In this document: one piece after another, positions 15,867 to 24,607 of the stretch | Position numbering within the stretch: position 1 is the stretch's first letter | Layout: every line of letters starts with the position of its first letter | Origin: Mycolicibacterium aurum | Lineage (GTDB): Bacteria > Actinomycetota > Actinomycetes > Mycobacteriales > Mycobacteriaceae | Direction of reading: 5' to 3' | DNA: 64,000 bases | NCBI GenBank assembly: GCA_900078775.1 | Contig: LT549889.1 | Location: 186,001 to 250,000, forward strand | The notes under the pieces: model-generated | The model's input: the letters and a program-made list of their open reading frames with translations, nothing else | What the model was told of the DNA's origin: nothing | The model's database searches: none | Position numbers and translations under genes: made by a program

Positions 15867-16730
15867 ATGTCGTACGTCAAACCGGCTGAACTCGCCACTC
15901 GGATCATCGATGCCGGCGAGTCGAAGGTGTTCATGTCCACTCGGGACACCTTGATCCGGTCCTTCATGGCCGGCGCCATTCTCGCGTTGGCCGCGGCCTT
16001 TGCGGTGACGATTTCGGTGCGGACGGGGGAGCCGCTGCTGGGTGCGGTGCTGTTCCCGGTCGGCTTCTGTATGCTGCACCTGCTCGGATTCGACCTTCTG
16101 ACAGCGGTTTTCACCCTGGTGCCGCTGGCGTGGCTGGACAAGCGGCCCGGCGTGACCGTCGGGCCGATGTTGCGGAACTGGGGGCTGGTGTTCCTGGGCA
16201 ACCTGGCCGGCGCGCTGACGGTCGCGGTGTTCATGGCGATCTACTTCACCTACGGGTTCAGCGTGGAACCCGACGCTGTCGGGCAGGCGATCGGCCAGAT
16301 CGGGGAGGGGCGGACCGTGGGCTACGCCGATCACGGCGCCGCGGGGATGCTGACGCTGTTCATCCGTGGCGTGATGTGCAACTGGATGGTGTCGATGGGT
16401 GTGGTGGGTGCGATGATGTCGGACAGCCTGCCGGGCAAGGTGATTGCCATGTGGATGCCGATCATGGTGTTCTTCTATCTCGGCTTCGAGCACTCGATCG
16501 TCAACATGTTTCTGTTCCCGTCCGGGCTGCTGCTCGGTGGCGAGTTCACGATCATGGATTATCTGTTGTGGAACGAGATACCGACGGTGATCGGCAATCT
16601 CGTCGGCGGACTGGCGTTCGTGGGCCTGGTCATCTACGCCACGCACGGCAAGACCGGTCCGCTGCGCAAACGCCCCACCGATCTGGTCACTGTGGACCGG
16701 GCTCCGGTTCCGGTGCCGAGCAAGGTCTGA
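15867..16730 (+). CDS. Formate/nitrite transporter (FNT) family channel
   Basis: A 287-residue FNT-family pentameric anion channel with six hydrophobic membrane spans. Family signatures include GFCMLHLLGFDLLTAVFTL and the RNWGLVFLGNLAGAL segment, then RGVMCNWMVSMGVV. FNT members carry formate, nitrite, hydrosulfide or bicarbonate. Being 23 bases after cynS, it probably moves cyanate in, or bicarbonate/nitrite connected with cyanate use; the specific ion is inference. The cytoplasmic tail is Pro/Val-rich. A hairpin follows the stop. Confidence 0.9.
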   Translation: MSYVKPAELATRIIDAGESKVFMSTRDTLIRSFMAGAILALAAAFAVTISVRTGEPLLGAVLFPVGFCMLHLLGFDLLTAVFTLVPLAWLDKRPGVTVGPMLRNWGLVFLGNLAGALTVAVFMAIYFTYGFSVEPDAVGQAIGQIGEGRTVGYADHGAAGMLTLFIRGVMCNWMVSMGVVGAMMSDSLPGKVIAMWMPIMVFFYLGFEHSIVNMFLFPSGLLLGGEFTIMDYLLWNEIPTVIGNLVGGLAFVGLVIYATHGKTGPLRKRPTDLVTVDRAPVPVPSKV

Positions 16731-16735
16731 CACCG

Positions 16736-16775
16736 GGGGGCTCGCGGGCCGGGACGTGTCGGTCCGCGAGCCCCC
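16736..16775 (+). terminator. Terminator-like hairpin after the cyanate unit
   Basis: A 12-bp perfect stem, GGGGGCTCGCGG (16736-16747) pairing with CCGCGAGCCCCC (16764-16775), with a 16-base loop. It lies six bases after the channel gene and lacks a T-run, as common for mycobacterial hairpin terminators. Confidence 0.6.
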
Positions 16776-16831
16776 AGGTTGACCACAGGCGCCACGTTCC
16801 TTGTGGCGCGTGTCACAGGGTGCCGGTAGTA

Positions 16832-16847
16832 TCGAACACATGTTCGA
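16832..16847. promoter_or_regulatory. LexA SOS box overlapping the start codon of the HNH gene
   Basis: TCGAAC-ACAT-GTTCGA matches the mycobacterial SOS box (TCGAACN4GTTCGA) in all twelve fixed positions. It extends to a 10-2-10 perfect dyad at 16829-16850. The ATG at 16840 lies inside it, so LexA would cover the translation start and the gene may be leaderless. SOS boxes upstream of 13E12-family genes are known in M. tuberculosis. Confidence 0.85.
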
Positions 16848-18573
16848 TACGATCGGGTTGGCGGGGATGAGCGATGAGGAGCTCATCTGCGCGCTGACGG
16901 CCGCGACCCGGTCCGAGGCGATGGCCGCCGCCGAGCGGTTGGCGTTGGTGGCCGAGGTGGCTGCCCGGCAGTGTGAGGACGAGGATGAGGCGTCCGCTCG
17001 TCAGGTGATCGATGGCTGGGCGTTCGCCAAAGCGCAGGTCAGTGCCGCCTGCAATCTGAGCCCGTACGCGGCGAACACCCAGATGTACATCGCGGTGGCG
17101 CTGCGCGAACGGCTGCCGCAGACCGCGGCGGTGTTCGCCGCCGGTGCCCTATCGGCGAAGGTGATCGGGGAGATCACCTGGCGCACCCACCTGGTCACCG
17201 ACGGTGCGGCGTTGGCGTTGATCGATGCCGGGATCGCCGGGGAAGCCAGCACGTACGGGGTGCTGTCCGAGGCGGCCCTGATCCGGGCGGTCGACTTCTG
17301 GGTGGAGAAATACGACCCCATCGCGGTGATCCGCTCCAAGGCCGCCGCCAAGGACCTCTACATCGAATTCGACGACCGCAACGACCCCAACGGGGTGTCC
17401 TCGTTCTGGGGCCGGTTGCGCGCCACCGACCGGAAAGCCGTCGAACAACGCCTCACCGATCTGGCCGACACCGTGTGCGCCAACGATCCCCGCCCGCTGA
17501 AGGAACGTCTCTCGGCTGCCATGGGCGCCCTCGGCATCGTCGGCCCGTCATTGCAGCGGCTGACCTGCCAATGCGGGAACCCCGACTGCGAAGGCAGCGG
17601 CAAAGACCCCCGCGCCACCGCGGTCATCATCTACGCGCTGACCGACCAGGTGCCCAGCACCCAGACACGACCCGCCCCCGAGACCGGGCCGCAACCCACG
17701 CCCGATGCACCTGAGTCGCCGGAACCGCGCCCCGCGCAGACCGACACCGAGCCCACTCCGGCACCCGCTGAACCTGAGCCCGGCTCAGAGCCTGCGGCAG
17801 AGCCCGCCGCCCGGACCCCCGCAGCACAGGCCCCACCTGACCAAGAGCCCGCCGCCACCATCCCGGGTGTGGGCACCGGGGTGCTGCTCGACGGCGGCAT
17901 CATCCCCGCCGCCATGCTCGCCGAACTCATCGCCACCGGCGCCACAGTCCGCCCCCTGCACGAGGCCGCCGACCTACCCACCGAACGCCAGTACCGGCCC
18001 TCGACCGCACTGACCGCATACGTCCGGATGACATCGATGACCTGCAGCTTCCCCGGCTGCACCAAACCCGCACACCGCTGCGATCTGGACCACGTCACCC
18101 CCTGGCCGGCCGGGGCCACCCACCCGGGAAACCTGCGCCCGCTGTGTCGAGAACACCACCTACTCAAAACATTCCGCACCGGACCCAACGGCTGGACCAT
18201 GAAAGCCCACCCCGACGGCGGCACAGAATGGACCGCACCGACCGGACACACCTACCTCACCACCGCGGGCGCGGCGATCCTGTTCCCACACTGCAACATC
18301 CACACAAACGTCCCCCCACCCCGGCCGATCAGCCTGATCCACGACGACCACCGGGACGCCCTGATGCCCACCCGGCAACGCACCCGCGCCCAAGACCGCG
18401 AGTACCGCATCAACGCCGAACGCGCACGCAACGCCACCGAACTCGCCCTCGCACACACCGCCAACAACCACACCCGCCGCGACACCCGCACAAACCAACG
18501 ACCCGCACCCGGCTACTTCGACCACGCCACGGGCCGAACCACCATCAGCGACCCGGACCCACCACCCTTCTGA
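16840..18573 (+). CDS. 13E12-family DUF222/HNH endonuclease-like protein
   Basis: A 577-residue member of the mycobacterial 13E12 repeat family. An N-terminal DUF222 region (to about residue 260) contains a Cys cluster, CQCGNPDCEGSG. A Pro/Glu/Ala-rich linker follows (about 275-345). The C-terminal HNH nuclease motif has zinc-binding CSFPGCTKPAH, the catalytic DLDHVTPW and NLRPLCREHH. A C-terminal Arg/His/Thr-rich tail follows. The start is ATG at 16840 (MFDTIGLAGM), placed inside a perfect SOS box. Family members are DNA-damage-induced and multicopy; their biochemical role is unknown. Intact, with no target-site or transposase features seen. Confidence 0.9.
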   Translation: MFDTIGLAGMSDEELICALTAATRSEAMAAAERLALVAEVAARQCEDEDEASARQVIDGWAFAKAQVSAACNLSPYAANTQMYIAVALRERLPQTAAVFAAGALSAKVIGEITWRTHLVTDGAALALIDAGIAGEASTYGVLSEAALIRAVDFWVEKYDPIAVIRSKAAAKDLYIEFDDRNDPNGVSSFWGRLRATDRKAVEQRLTDLADTVCANDPRPLKERLSAAMGALGIVGPSLQRLTCQCGNPDCEGSGKDPRATAVIIYALTDQVPSTQTRPAPETGPQPTPDAPESPEPRPAQTDTEPTPAPAEPEPGSEPAAEPAARTPAAQAPPDQEPAATIPGVGTGVLLDGGIIPAAMLAELIATGATVRPLHEAADLPTERQYRPSTALTAYVRMTSMTCSFPGCTKPAHRCDLDHVTPWPAGATHPGNLRPLCREHHLLKTFRTGPNGWTMKAHPDGGTEWTAPTGHTYLTTAGAAILFPHCNIHTNVPPPRPISLIHDDHRDALMPTRQRTRAQDREYRINAERARNATELALAHTANNHTRRDTRTNQRPAPGYFDHATGRTTISDPDPPPF

Positions 18574-18640
18574 TCCGGCGGGCGTGGGTTGACCACCGCT
18601 GGACGGGACTGTCGGGACGGTCAGGGACGATCGGTCAGCC

Positions 18641-19405
18641 TCACACCCGCAGGACGCTGGGCCCCAGCGCCTCGTACCGATGCGCCTCGGCGAGCGGCAG
18701 TTCGGTGCCGGTGATGATCGACTCGAAATCGGAGATCTCGGCGAACCGGCAGAAGCTGCTCTGGCCGAACTTGGAGTGCGCGGCGACCATGATCCGGCGC
18801 GAGGACACCCGCACCGCGGTCTGCTTCACCGCAGCCACCGCCGGATCTGGGGTGGTGAGACCGTGTTCCACGGCGATGCCGTTGGTACCCAGGAAGGCCA
18901 CGTCGATGACCAGGGACCGCAGCCGTTCCAGCGCCCACTCGTCCACCGTGGCAAGGGTTCTGCCGCGCATCCGGCCACCCAACAACAGCACCGTCACGGT
19001 GCTGCTGTGCGCCAGCGCCTCGGCTGCCAGCAGCGAGGAGGTGACCACCGTCAGTTCCTGCTCGGCCAGCAGTTCGGCGATCAGGCGCGGGGTGAAACCC
19101 TCGTCGAGGTACACGGTTTCGGCTCCGTGCAACTGATCGGCCGCGGCACCGGCGACGCGGTGCTTCTGGGCCAGATCGACCTGGCTGCGGTACTCCACCC
19201 CGGATTCGAAGGCCACCGTCTCCAGCGGGATGGCCCCGCCGTGCACCCGCTTGAGCAGTCGCCGGCCCGCCAGCACCTTGAGGTCCCGGCGGATCGTCTC
19301 CGTCGCCACCTGCAGTTCCTCGGCCAGGGCGGGGACCTCGACACGCCCCCGCTCGCGGGCGAACTCGACGATCTGGCGCTGGCGGCTATCCGAATCCACG
19401 GTCAC
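18641..19405 (-). CDS. DeoR-family transcription repressor
   Basis: A 254-residue DeoR-type regulator. The N-terminal winged helix-turn-helix (VPALAEELQVATETIRRDLK, then LKRVHGGAI) is followed by the sugar-phosphate sensor domain (VYLDEGFTPRLIAELL, VTSSLLAAEALA, LGTNGIAVEHGLTTPDP). These proteins usually repress sugar or polyol genes and are released by a phosphorylated intermediate. It is 13 bases downstream of the mannitol-type PTS gene, so it is co-transcribed with its likely target. GTG start at 19405. Confidence 0.92.
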   Translation of the reverse strand: MTVDSDSRQRQIVEFARERGRVEVPALAEELQVATETIRRDLKVLAGRRLLKRVHGGAIPLETVAFESGVEYRSQVDLAQKHRVAGAAADQLHGAETVYLDEGFTPRLIAELLAEQELTVVTSSLLAAEALAHSSTVTVLLLGGRMRGRTLATVDEWALERLRSLVIDVAFLGTNGIAVEHGLTTPDPAVAAVKQTAVRVSSRRIMVAAHSKFGQSSFCRFAEISDFESIITGTELPLAEAHRYEALGPSVLRV

Positions 19406-19418
19406 ATTCTGATCGGTG

Positions 19419-21392
19419 TCATTCCCCGGCGTTCAGCACGGCCTGGATTTCCTCCGCGGTGCCGGCCGCGCGGAGTTCGGCCACCCGGTCCTTGTCCAGG
19501 AAGACGTGCGCGATACGGGTCAGTAGCGCCATGTGATCCTTACCGGCCCCGGCGATCCCGACCACGAATTCGGCCGGCTTGCCGTTCCAATCGATCGGTT
19601 CGGGGTAGCGCACGAACGAGATCCCGGTACGGCGGATGGACGTCTTGGCCTCATTCGTGCCGTGCGGGATGGCCAGGCCGTTCCCCATATACGTCGACAC
19701 CGACTTCTCCCGCTCGTGCATGGCGTCGACGTACTCCGGTTCGACCGCGCCGGCGGCGACCAGCAGCGCGCCCGCCTCGTCGATGGCCTGCGCGGCGGTG
19801 CCGCCGTTGCCGTTGAGCACGATCGAGGACAGGGGCAGTACCTCGGTGGCCCCTGCTGCGGCGGCGGGGGCCGCCGGGGCGTCCGGGGCGGATCCCGCGG
19901 TGTTGGTCTGCCGCAACCGATCGACGATCTCGTCGTAGCGCGGGCTGCTCATGAAGTCGTCCACCGACACCTGCACGGCGGACCCGGTCTTCTGGGTGGC
20001 CCGGGCGGTGAGATCCCGGTGGGTCACCACCAGGTCGTAGGTGTCGGTCAGGTTGGAGATCGCCGAGTTGCTCACCTTGACGTCACCGAAGCCGGCCTGC
20101 TGGATCTTCCTGCGCAGCACCGAGGCTCCCATCGCCGAGGACCCCATACCGGCATCGCAGGCGAACACGATGGTCTTGATCGGTCCGGACCGGGTGCCCA
20201 CCAGTGCGGACGAGACACTGGACTTCTTGCCCTTCATCGACTCCATCGACGCGGTGGCGGCAGCCAGATCGGGTTCGTCGATGGCCCTGTCGGTCTTGAG
20301 CAGGAAGGCCGCCACGAGGAAGGACACCGCGGTGGCGCCGAGCACGGCCAGCGTCACCCCGAGGAAGCTGCCGCTGGCGGTCTGGGCGTAGATCGCGATG
20401 ATCGATCCGGGTGCGGCCGGCGCGCGCAACCCCGAGCCGAACAGCACGTTGATGAACACGCCGGTCATACCGCCGAGGATGGTCGCGGCGATCAGCTTGG
20501 GCTTCATCAGCACGTAGGGGAAGTAGATCTCGTGGATGCCGCCGAAGAACTGGATGATGGCGGCGCCGGGGGCCGACGCCCGGGCGACGCCCTTGCCGAA
20601 CGCCATGTACGCCAGCAGGATTCCCAGTCCGGGTCCGGGGTTGGTCTCCAGCAGGAACAGGATCGACTTCCCGGTCTCCAGCGCCTGGGTGGTGCCCAGT
20701 GGGGTGAGGACACCGTGGTTGATCGCGTTGTTGAGGAACAGCACCTTGGCCGGCTCGATCAGAATCGAGGTCAGCGGCAGTAGGTCGTTGTCGACCAGGA
20801 AGTCGACCGCATTGCCCGCGGCCGTGGTGAACGAGGACACGATGGGCCCGATGCCGAAGAAGCCGAAGATGGCCAGCAACATCCCGAGGATGCCTGCGGA
20901 GAAGTTGTCCACCAGCATCTCGAAGCCGGGCCGGATCTTGCCCTCCCACAGGGCATCGAGCTTCTTCATGCACCAGCCGCCGAGCGGGCCCATGATCATC
21001 GCGCCCATGAACATCGGCACCTCGGCACCGGCGACCACGCCCATGGTGGCGATGGCGCCGACGACCGCGCCGCGGTTGCCGTGGATCATCCGGCCACCGG
21101 TGTACCCGATGAGCACCGGCAGCAGGTAGGTGATCATCGGGCCGACGATCCCGGCCCCGTCATAGGCGCCCCAGCCGCCGATCTTGGCGACCCACCCCTC
21201 GGGATTCTTCAGATCCGAGAAGATCGCCTGCAGCCATCCCGCCTCGATGAACAAGGCGGTGATCAGGCCCCAGGCGATGAATGCGCCGATATTCGGCATC
21301 ACCATGTTCGACAGGGCGGTGCCCAGCTTCTGCACCCGTACCCGCACTCCGGTCCGTGGTGAGTCTGGGGCTGACGCTTCCAAGGTGGACAT
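19419..21392 (-). CDS. mtlA: PTS mannitol-type transporter, fused EIICBA
   Basis: A 657-residue fused permease that imports and phosphorylates mannitol (or a related hexitol). The EIIC membrane domain occupies about residues 1-350, with the substrate-site segment GGIHEIYFPY. EIIB has the phosphocysteine Cys412 in FACDAGMGSS. An Ala/Pro-rich linker leads to EIIA, with phosphohistidine His577 in IPHGTNEAK. It receives phosphate from HPr, so the organism must have EI and HPr elsewhere. ATG start with a GGAGG site. It is divergent from a zinc alcohol dehydrogenase. PTS systems are uncommon in mycobacteria and mostly found in rapid growers. Confidence 0.93.
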   Translation of the reverse strand: MSTLEASAPDSPRTGVRVRVQKLGTALSNMVMPNIGAFIAWGLITALFIEAGWLQAIFSDLKNPEGWVAKIGGWGAYDGAGIVGPMITYLLPVLIGYTGGRMIHGNRGAVVGAIATMGVVAGAEVPMFMGAMIMGPLGGWCMKKLDALWEGKIRPGFEMLVDNFSAGILGMLLAIFGFFGIGPIVSSFTTAAGNAVDFLVDNDLLPLTSILIEPAKVLFLNNAINHGVLTPLGTTQALETGKSILFLLETNPGPGLGILLAYMAFGKGVARASAPGAAIIQFFGGIHEIYFPYVLMKPKLIAATILGGMTGVFINVLFGSGLRAPAAPGSIIAIYAQTASGSFLGVTLAVLGATAVSFLVAAFLLKTDRAIDEPDLAAATASMESMKGKKSSVSSALVGTRSGPIKTIVFACDAGMGSSAMGASVLRRKIQQAGFGDVKVSNSAISNLTDTYDLVVTHRDLTARATQKTGSAVQVSVDDFMSSPRYDEIVDRLRQTNTAGSAPDAPAAPAAAAGATEVLPLSSIVLNGNGGTAAQAIDEAGALLVAAGAVEPEYVDAMHEREKSVSTYMGNGLAIPHGTNEAKTSIRRTGISFVRYPEPIDWNGKPAEFVVGIAGAGKDHMALLTRIAHVFLDKDRVAELRAAGTAEEIQAVLNAGE

Positions 21393-21463
21393 CCGATGAC
21401 CTCCGGTTTCGCCGGCAGACGGGGGTGATGCCGGTCACAAGTGCCTCCAGTACACCGCACACT

Positions 21464-21500
21464 CGGGCAGCTTTGCAAGCAATTCGGGCAAAAACGGGCA
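21464..21500. promoter_or_regulatory. Three CGGGCA direct repeats in the divergent mtlA/dehydrogenase region
   Basis: CGGGCA occurs at 21464-21469, 21485-21490 and 21495-21500, that is at 21- and 10-base steps, placing the copies on one helix face. The 190-base gap separates mtlA (minus) from the dehydrogenase (plus). Repeated hexamers of this sort are typical of DeoR-family operators, and a DeoR gene lies in the operon. Confidence 0.4.
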
Positions 21501-21583
21501 CAAATGGCTGTGGTTTTATGACCGGATCGGAGTTAGGCTCCTGCTGAGCCCATCGACTGCTTGGCCCATCGAAAGGACCGCGC

Positions 21584-22642
21584 ATGTTAGCCCTGCGTTT
21601 CTATGCCCCCGAAGACGTCCGACTGGAGGACGTTCCCGAGCCGCAGTGCGGTCCCGACGAGGTGAAACTGCGGGTCCGCAACTGTTCGACCTGCGGCACC
21701 GACGTGAAGATCTTTCACAACGGGCATCAGAACCTGACTCCGCCGCGCACCATCGGCCACGAGATCGCCGGTGAGATCGTGGAGGTCGGCGCCAACGTGA
21801 ATTCGGCGAACGCGACGAACTGGAAGACCGGCGACCGGGTGCAGGTGATCGCCGCGGTGCCGTGCGGCGAGTGCCATGAATGCCGCAAGGGCTGGATGGC
21901 GGTCTGCCAGAACCAGACCTCGATGGGCTACCAGTACGACGGCGGCTTCGCCGAATACATGATCGTGCCCAGGCAGGTGCTCAAGGTCGACGGACTCAAC
22001 AAGATCCCGGACAACGTCGGCTTCGACGAGGCCTCGGCCGCAGAGCCTTTCGCGTGCGCCATCAATGCCCAGGAACTGCTCGGCATCGAGGAGGGCGACA
22101 CCGTCGTGGTGTTCGGCGCCGGCCCGATCGGCTGCATGCACATCCGCATCGCCCGCGGCGTGCACAAGTGCGGGCCGATCTACCTCGTCGACGTCAACGA
22201 CGCCCGGCTGAAGATGTCGGCCGACGCGGTCAACCCGGACGGCGTCATCAACGCCGAGAAGGTCGATGTGGTCGAGAAGGTCATGGAACTCACCGGGGGT
22301 CGCGGCGCGGACATCGTCATCACCGCCACCGCGGCCAACATCGCCCAGGAACAGGCCATCGCGATGGCCGCCCGCAACGGCCGGATCTCCTTCTTCGGCG
22401 GGCTGCCGAAGACCGACCCGACGATCACCTGCGACTCGAACGTCGTGCACTACCGCCAGCTGCACATCCACGGCGCCAACGGCTCTGCGCCCGAACACAA
22501 CAAGCGTGCGCTGGAGTACATCTCGACCGGGCAGGTGCCGGTCAAGGATCTGATCACCCGTCGCATTCCGCTGGAGAACGTGCTCGACGCGTTCGGCATC
22601 GTCAAGAACGGCGAGGCCATCAAGGTGACCGTCGAGCCCTGA
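21584..22642 (+). CDS. Zinc-dependent medium-chain alcohol/polyol dehydrogenase
   Basis: A 352-residue medium-chain dehydrogenase. The catalytic zinc site has Cys37 (STCGTD) and His59-Glu60 (TIGHEIAGE). The structural zinc lobe is CGECHECRKGWMAVC. The Rossmann motif is VVVFGAGPIGCMHIRIA, followed by LVDVNDARL. The closest general type is sorbitol/threonine/polyol-phosphate dehydrogenase. Divergent from the mannitol-type PTS, it is the best candidate to oxidise the imported mannitol 1-phosphate to fructose 6-phosphate. This would be unusual, since MtlD is a long-chain, zinc-free enzyme. Confidence 0.88.
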   Translation: MLALRFYAPEDVRLEDVPEPQCGPDEVKLRVRNCSTCGTDVKIFHNGHQNLTPPRTIGHEIAGEIVEVGANVNSANATNWKTGDRVQVIAAVPCGECHECRKGWMAVCQNQTSMGYQYDGGFAEYMIVPRQVLKVDGLNKIPDNVGFDEASAAEPFACAINAQELLGIEEGDTVVVFGAGPIGCMHIRIARGVHKCGPIYLVDVNDARLKMSADAVNPDGVINAEKVDVVEKVMELTGGRGADIVITATAANIAQEQAIAMAARNGRISFFGGLPKTDPTITCDSNVVHYRQLHIHGANGSAPEHNKRALEYISTGQVPVKDLITRRIPLENVLDAFGIVKNGEAIKVTVEP

Positions 22643-22660
22643 ACCGCGGCGCGTCCCGGG

Positions 22661-23020
22661 TCAGCCGCCGACCGCCTGCAGGTACCCGGCGATGCCCAGC
22701 ACGCACGCCGCGGTGCACAGCGCCAGGGTTCCGGTCGCGTACGGCCAGGCCCGGGTCCGTCGACGCAAGCGCGCGATGGTCAGCACCAGACCGGCCACCC
22801 AGAGCCCCGCGGCGACGATGAACCCGGTGAACATCGCGGTCACCCCGGCGTCGATATTGCAGGTCCCGGCCGGGCAGTCATCGGTGAACGCCATGAAGAA
22901 GAGCCCGAAGAACCCCGCCACCGCACCGGCGACGAGGGTCACCGCCAACGCGGTGATCGATACGGCGACGTCGACGCCCGACACGGGGGGTTTGGTTGCG
23001 GGTGCGGGGCCATAGGTCAC
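22661..23020 (-). CDS. Small membrane protein, function unknown
   Basis: A 119-residue protein with four likely membrane spans (SITALAVTLVAGAVAGFFGL, 20 residues; MFTGFIVAAGLWVAGLVLTI, 20 residues; GTLALCTAACVLGIAG). A Cys-containing loop, DDCPAGTCNID, between the first two spans could form a disulfide outside the membrane. A basic RLRRRTR loop marks the cytoplasmic side. It converges with the dehydrogenase and diverges from nnr. No family recognised. Confidence 0.7.
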   Translation of the reverse strand: MTYGPAPATKPPVSGVDVAVSITALAVTLVAGAVAGFFGLFFMAFTDDCPAGTCNIDAGVTAMFTGFIVAAGLWVAGLVLTIARLRRRTRAWPYATGTLALCTAACVLGIAGYLQAVGG

Positions 23021-23131
23021 GGGGCCTGATCGTAGGGCCTGGCGTACGCCGCGGCCACAGGATCGGTCCCGCGGGCCGACCGGTCCGCGTAACCTGTTGG
23101 CGCGCGCCTATCGACGTCGGAACGGGAGCTG

Positions 23132-24607
23132 ATGCGGCACTACTACACCGCCGAGGACATCCGGGCCGCCGAGGCGCCGCTGCTCGCCGCCCAACCGGAC
23201 GGGACGCTGATGCGCCGGGCCGCCTACGGGCTGGCCCGGGTGATCGCGAGCGAGGTTCGGGAACGCACCGGCGGTGTGCACGGCCGGCGGGTGTGTGCCG
23301 TGGTGGGCTCCGGGGACAACGGTGGGGACGCCCTGTGGGCGGCCACCTTCCTGCATCGCCGCGGCGCGCAGGCCAGCGCGGTCCTGCTCAACCCCGAGCA
23401 CACCCATCCCGCGGCGCTCGCCGCGTTCCGCCGGGCCGGCGGCCGGATCGGACACCGCATCCCGGCGGGCACCGACCTGGTCATCGACGGGGTGGTCGGG
23501 ATCTCCGGCCGCGGGCCACTGCGCCCCGACGCCGCCGCCGTCTTCGCCGACAGCGCCGCGCCTGTCGTCGCCGTCGACATTCCGAGCGGGGTCGACGTGC
23601 ACACCGGCGCCACCGACGGGCCGCATGTGCGCGCGGCCGTCACCGTCACCTTCGGTGGCCTGAAACCCGTACACGCCCTGGCCGATTGCGGCCGGGTCGA
23701 ACTCATCGACATCGGACTGGACCTCGCGCCCAGCGCCGTTCTCGGACTGGACGCCGCCGACGTCGCCGCGCGCTGGCCGGTCCCGAGCCCGCGCGACGAC
23801 AAGTACACCCAGGGCGTCACCGGCATCCTCGCCGGCTCGGCGACCTATCCCGGGGCCGCGCTCCTCAGTACCGGTGCCGCCGTGGCCGCGACCTCGGGCA
23901 TGGTCCGCTACGCCGGCAGCGCGGCACACGAGGTCGTCACCCGATGGCCGGAAGTGATCGCCACGCCCGACCACGAAACGGCCGGCCGGGTCCAGGCGTG
24001 GGTGGTCGGCCCCGGTCTCGGCACAGACGAAAAGGCTTCGGCCGCACTGCGATTCGCGCTGTCCACCGACCTGCCGGTGATCGTCGACGCCGATGCGCTG
24101 ACGCTGCTGGCCGCCGAGCCCGCGCTGGTGGCCGACCGGCAGGCGCCCACGGTGCTCACCCCGCATGCCGGGGAATACCGCCGGTTGGCCGGCACCTTGG
24201 AAATAGATCGGCAGGTCGGGACCGACCGCGTCGGCGCCGCCCGCACGCTGGCCGAAACACTCGGCGCCACCGTGCTGCTCAAGGGCAATGTCACCGTCAT
24301 CGCGTCCCCCGGGGCGAGCGAAGCGACGGGGAATGAACCGGGTCGCACGTATCTCAACCCGGCCGGGCAGTCCTGGGCCGCGACCGCCGGGTCCGGCGAC
24401 GTGCTGTCCGGGGTGATCGGAGCCCTGCTGGCCGCCGGCCTGCCCGCCGCCGAGGCCGCCGCGATGGCCGCCTTCGTCCACGCCCGGTCCGCCCTGTTCG
24501 CCGCAGCCGATCCCGGCCCGCACCCCGCACCGACCTCGGCCATGGGCATACTGGCCCACCTCCGCACCGCCATCGCATCGCTGAACGGAAAGGGAAACCC
24601 CGAATGA
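23132..24607 (+). CDS. nnr: Bifunctional NAD(P)H-hydrate epimerase / ADP-dependent dehydratase
   Basis: A 491-residue repair enzyme. The N-terminal YjeF_N domain (VGSGDNGGDALWAATFL, DIPSGVDVHTG) epimerises damaged NAD(P)HX. The C-terminal ribokinase-like domain (GPGLGTDEKA, LTPHAGEYRRL, AATAGSGDVLSGVIGALLAA) dehydrates the S-form back to NAD(P)H with ADP. The fused layout matches Rv3433c of M. tuberculosis, in the same gene order. The GGGAG site and ATG at 23132 define the start. Its last codon overlaps the gadB start (ATGA). Confidence 0.95.
   Translation: MRHYYTAEDIRAAEAPLLAAQPDGTLMRRAAYGLARVIASEVRERTGGVHGRRVCAVVGSGDNGGDALWAATFLHRRGAQASAVLLNPEHTHPAALAAFRRAGGRIGHRIPAGTDLVIDGVVGISGRGPLRPDAAAVFADSAAPVVAVDIPSGVDVHTGATDGPHVRAAVTVTFGGLKPVHALADCGRVELIDIGLDLAPSAVLGLDAADVAARWPVPSPRDDKYTQGVTGILAGSATYPGAALLSTGAAVAATSGMVRYAGSAAHEVVTRWPEVIATPDHETAGRVQAWVVGPGLGTDEKASAALRFALSTDLPVIVDADALTLLAAEPALVADRQAPTVLTPHAGEYRRLAGTLEIDRQVGTDRVGAARTLAETLGATVLLKGNVTVIASPGASEATGNEPGRTYLNPAGQSWAATAGSGDVLSGVIGALLAAGLPAAEAAAMAAFVHARSALFAAADPGPHPAPTSAMGILAHLRTAIASLNGKGNPE

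Noticed and set aside
16840..18573. Mobile element (intron or insertion sequence) carrying the HNH gene
   Set aside because: No terminal inverted repeats, target-site duplication, reverse transcriptase or transposase is visible; the gene stands alone as other 13E12 copies do.
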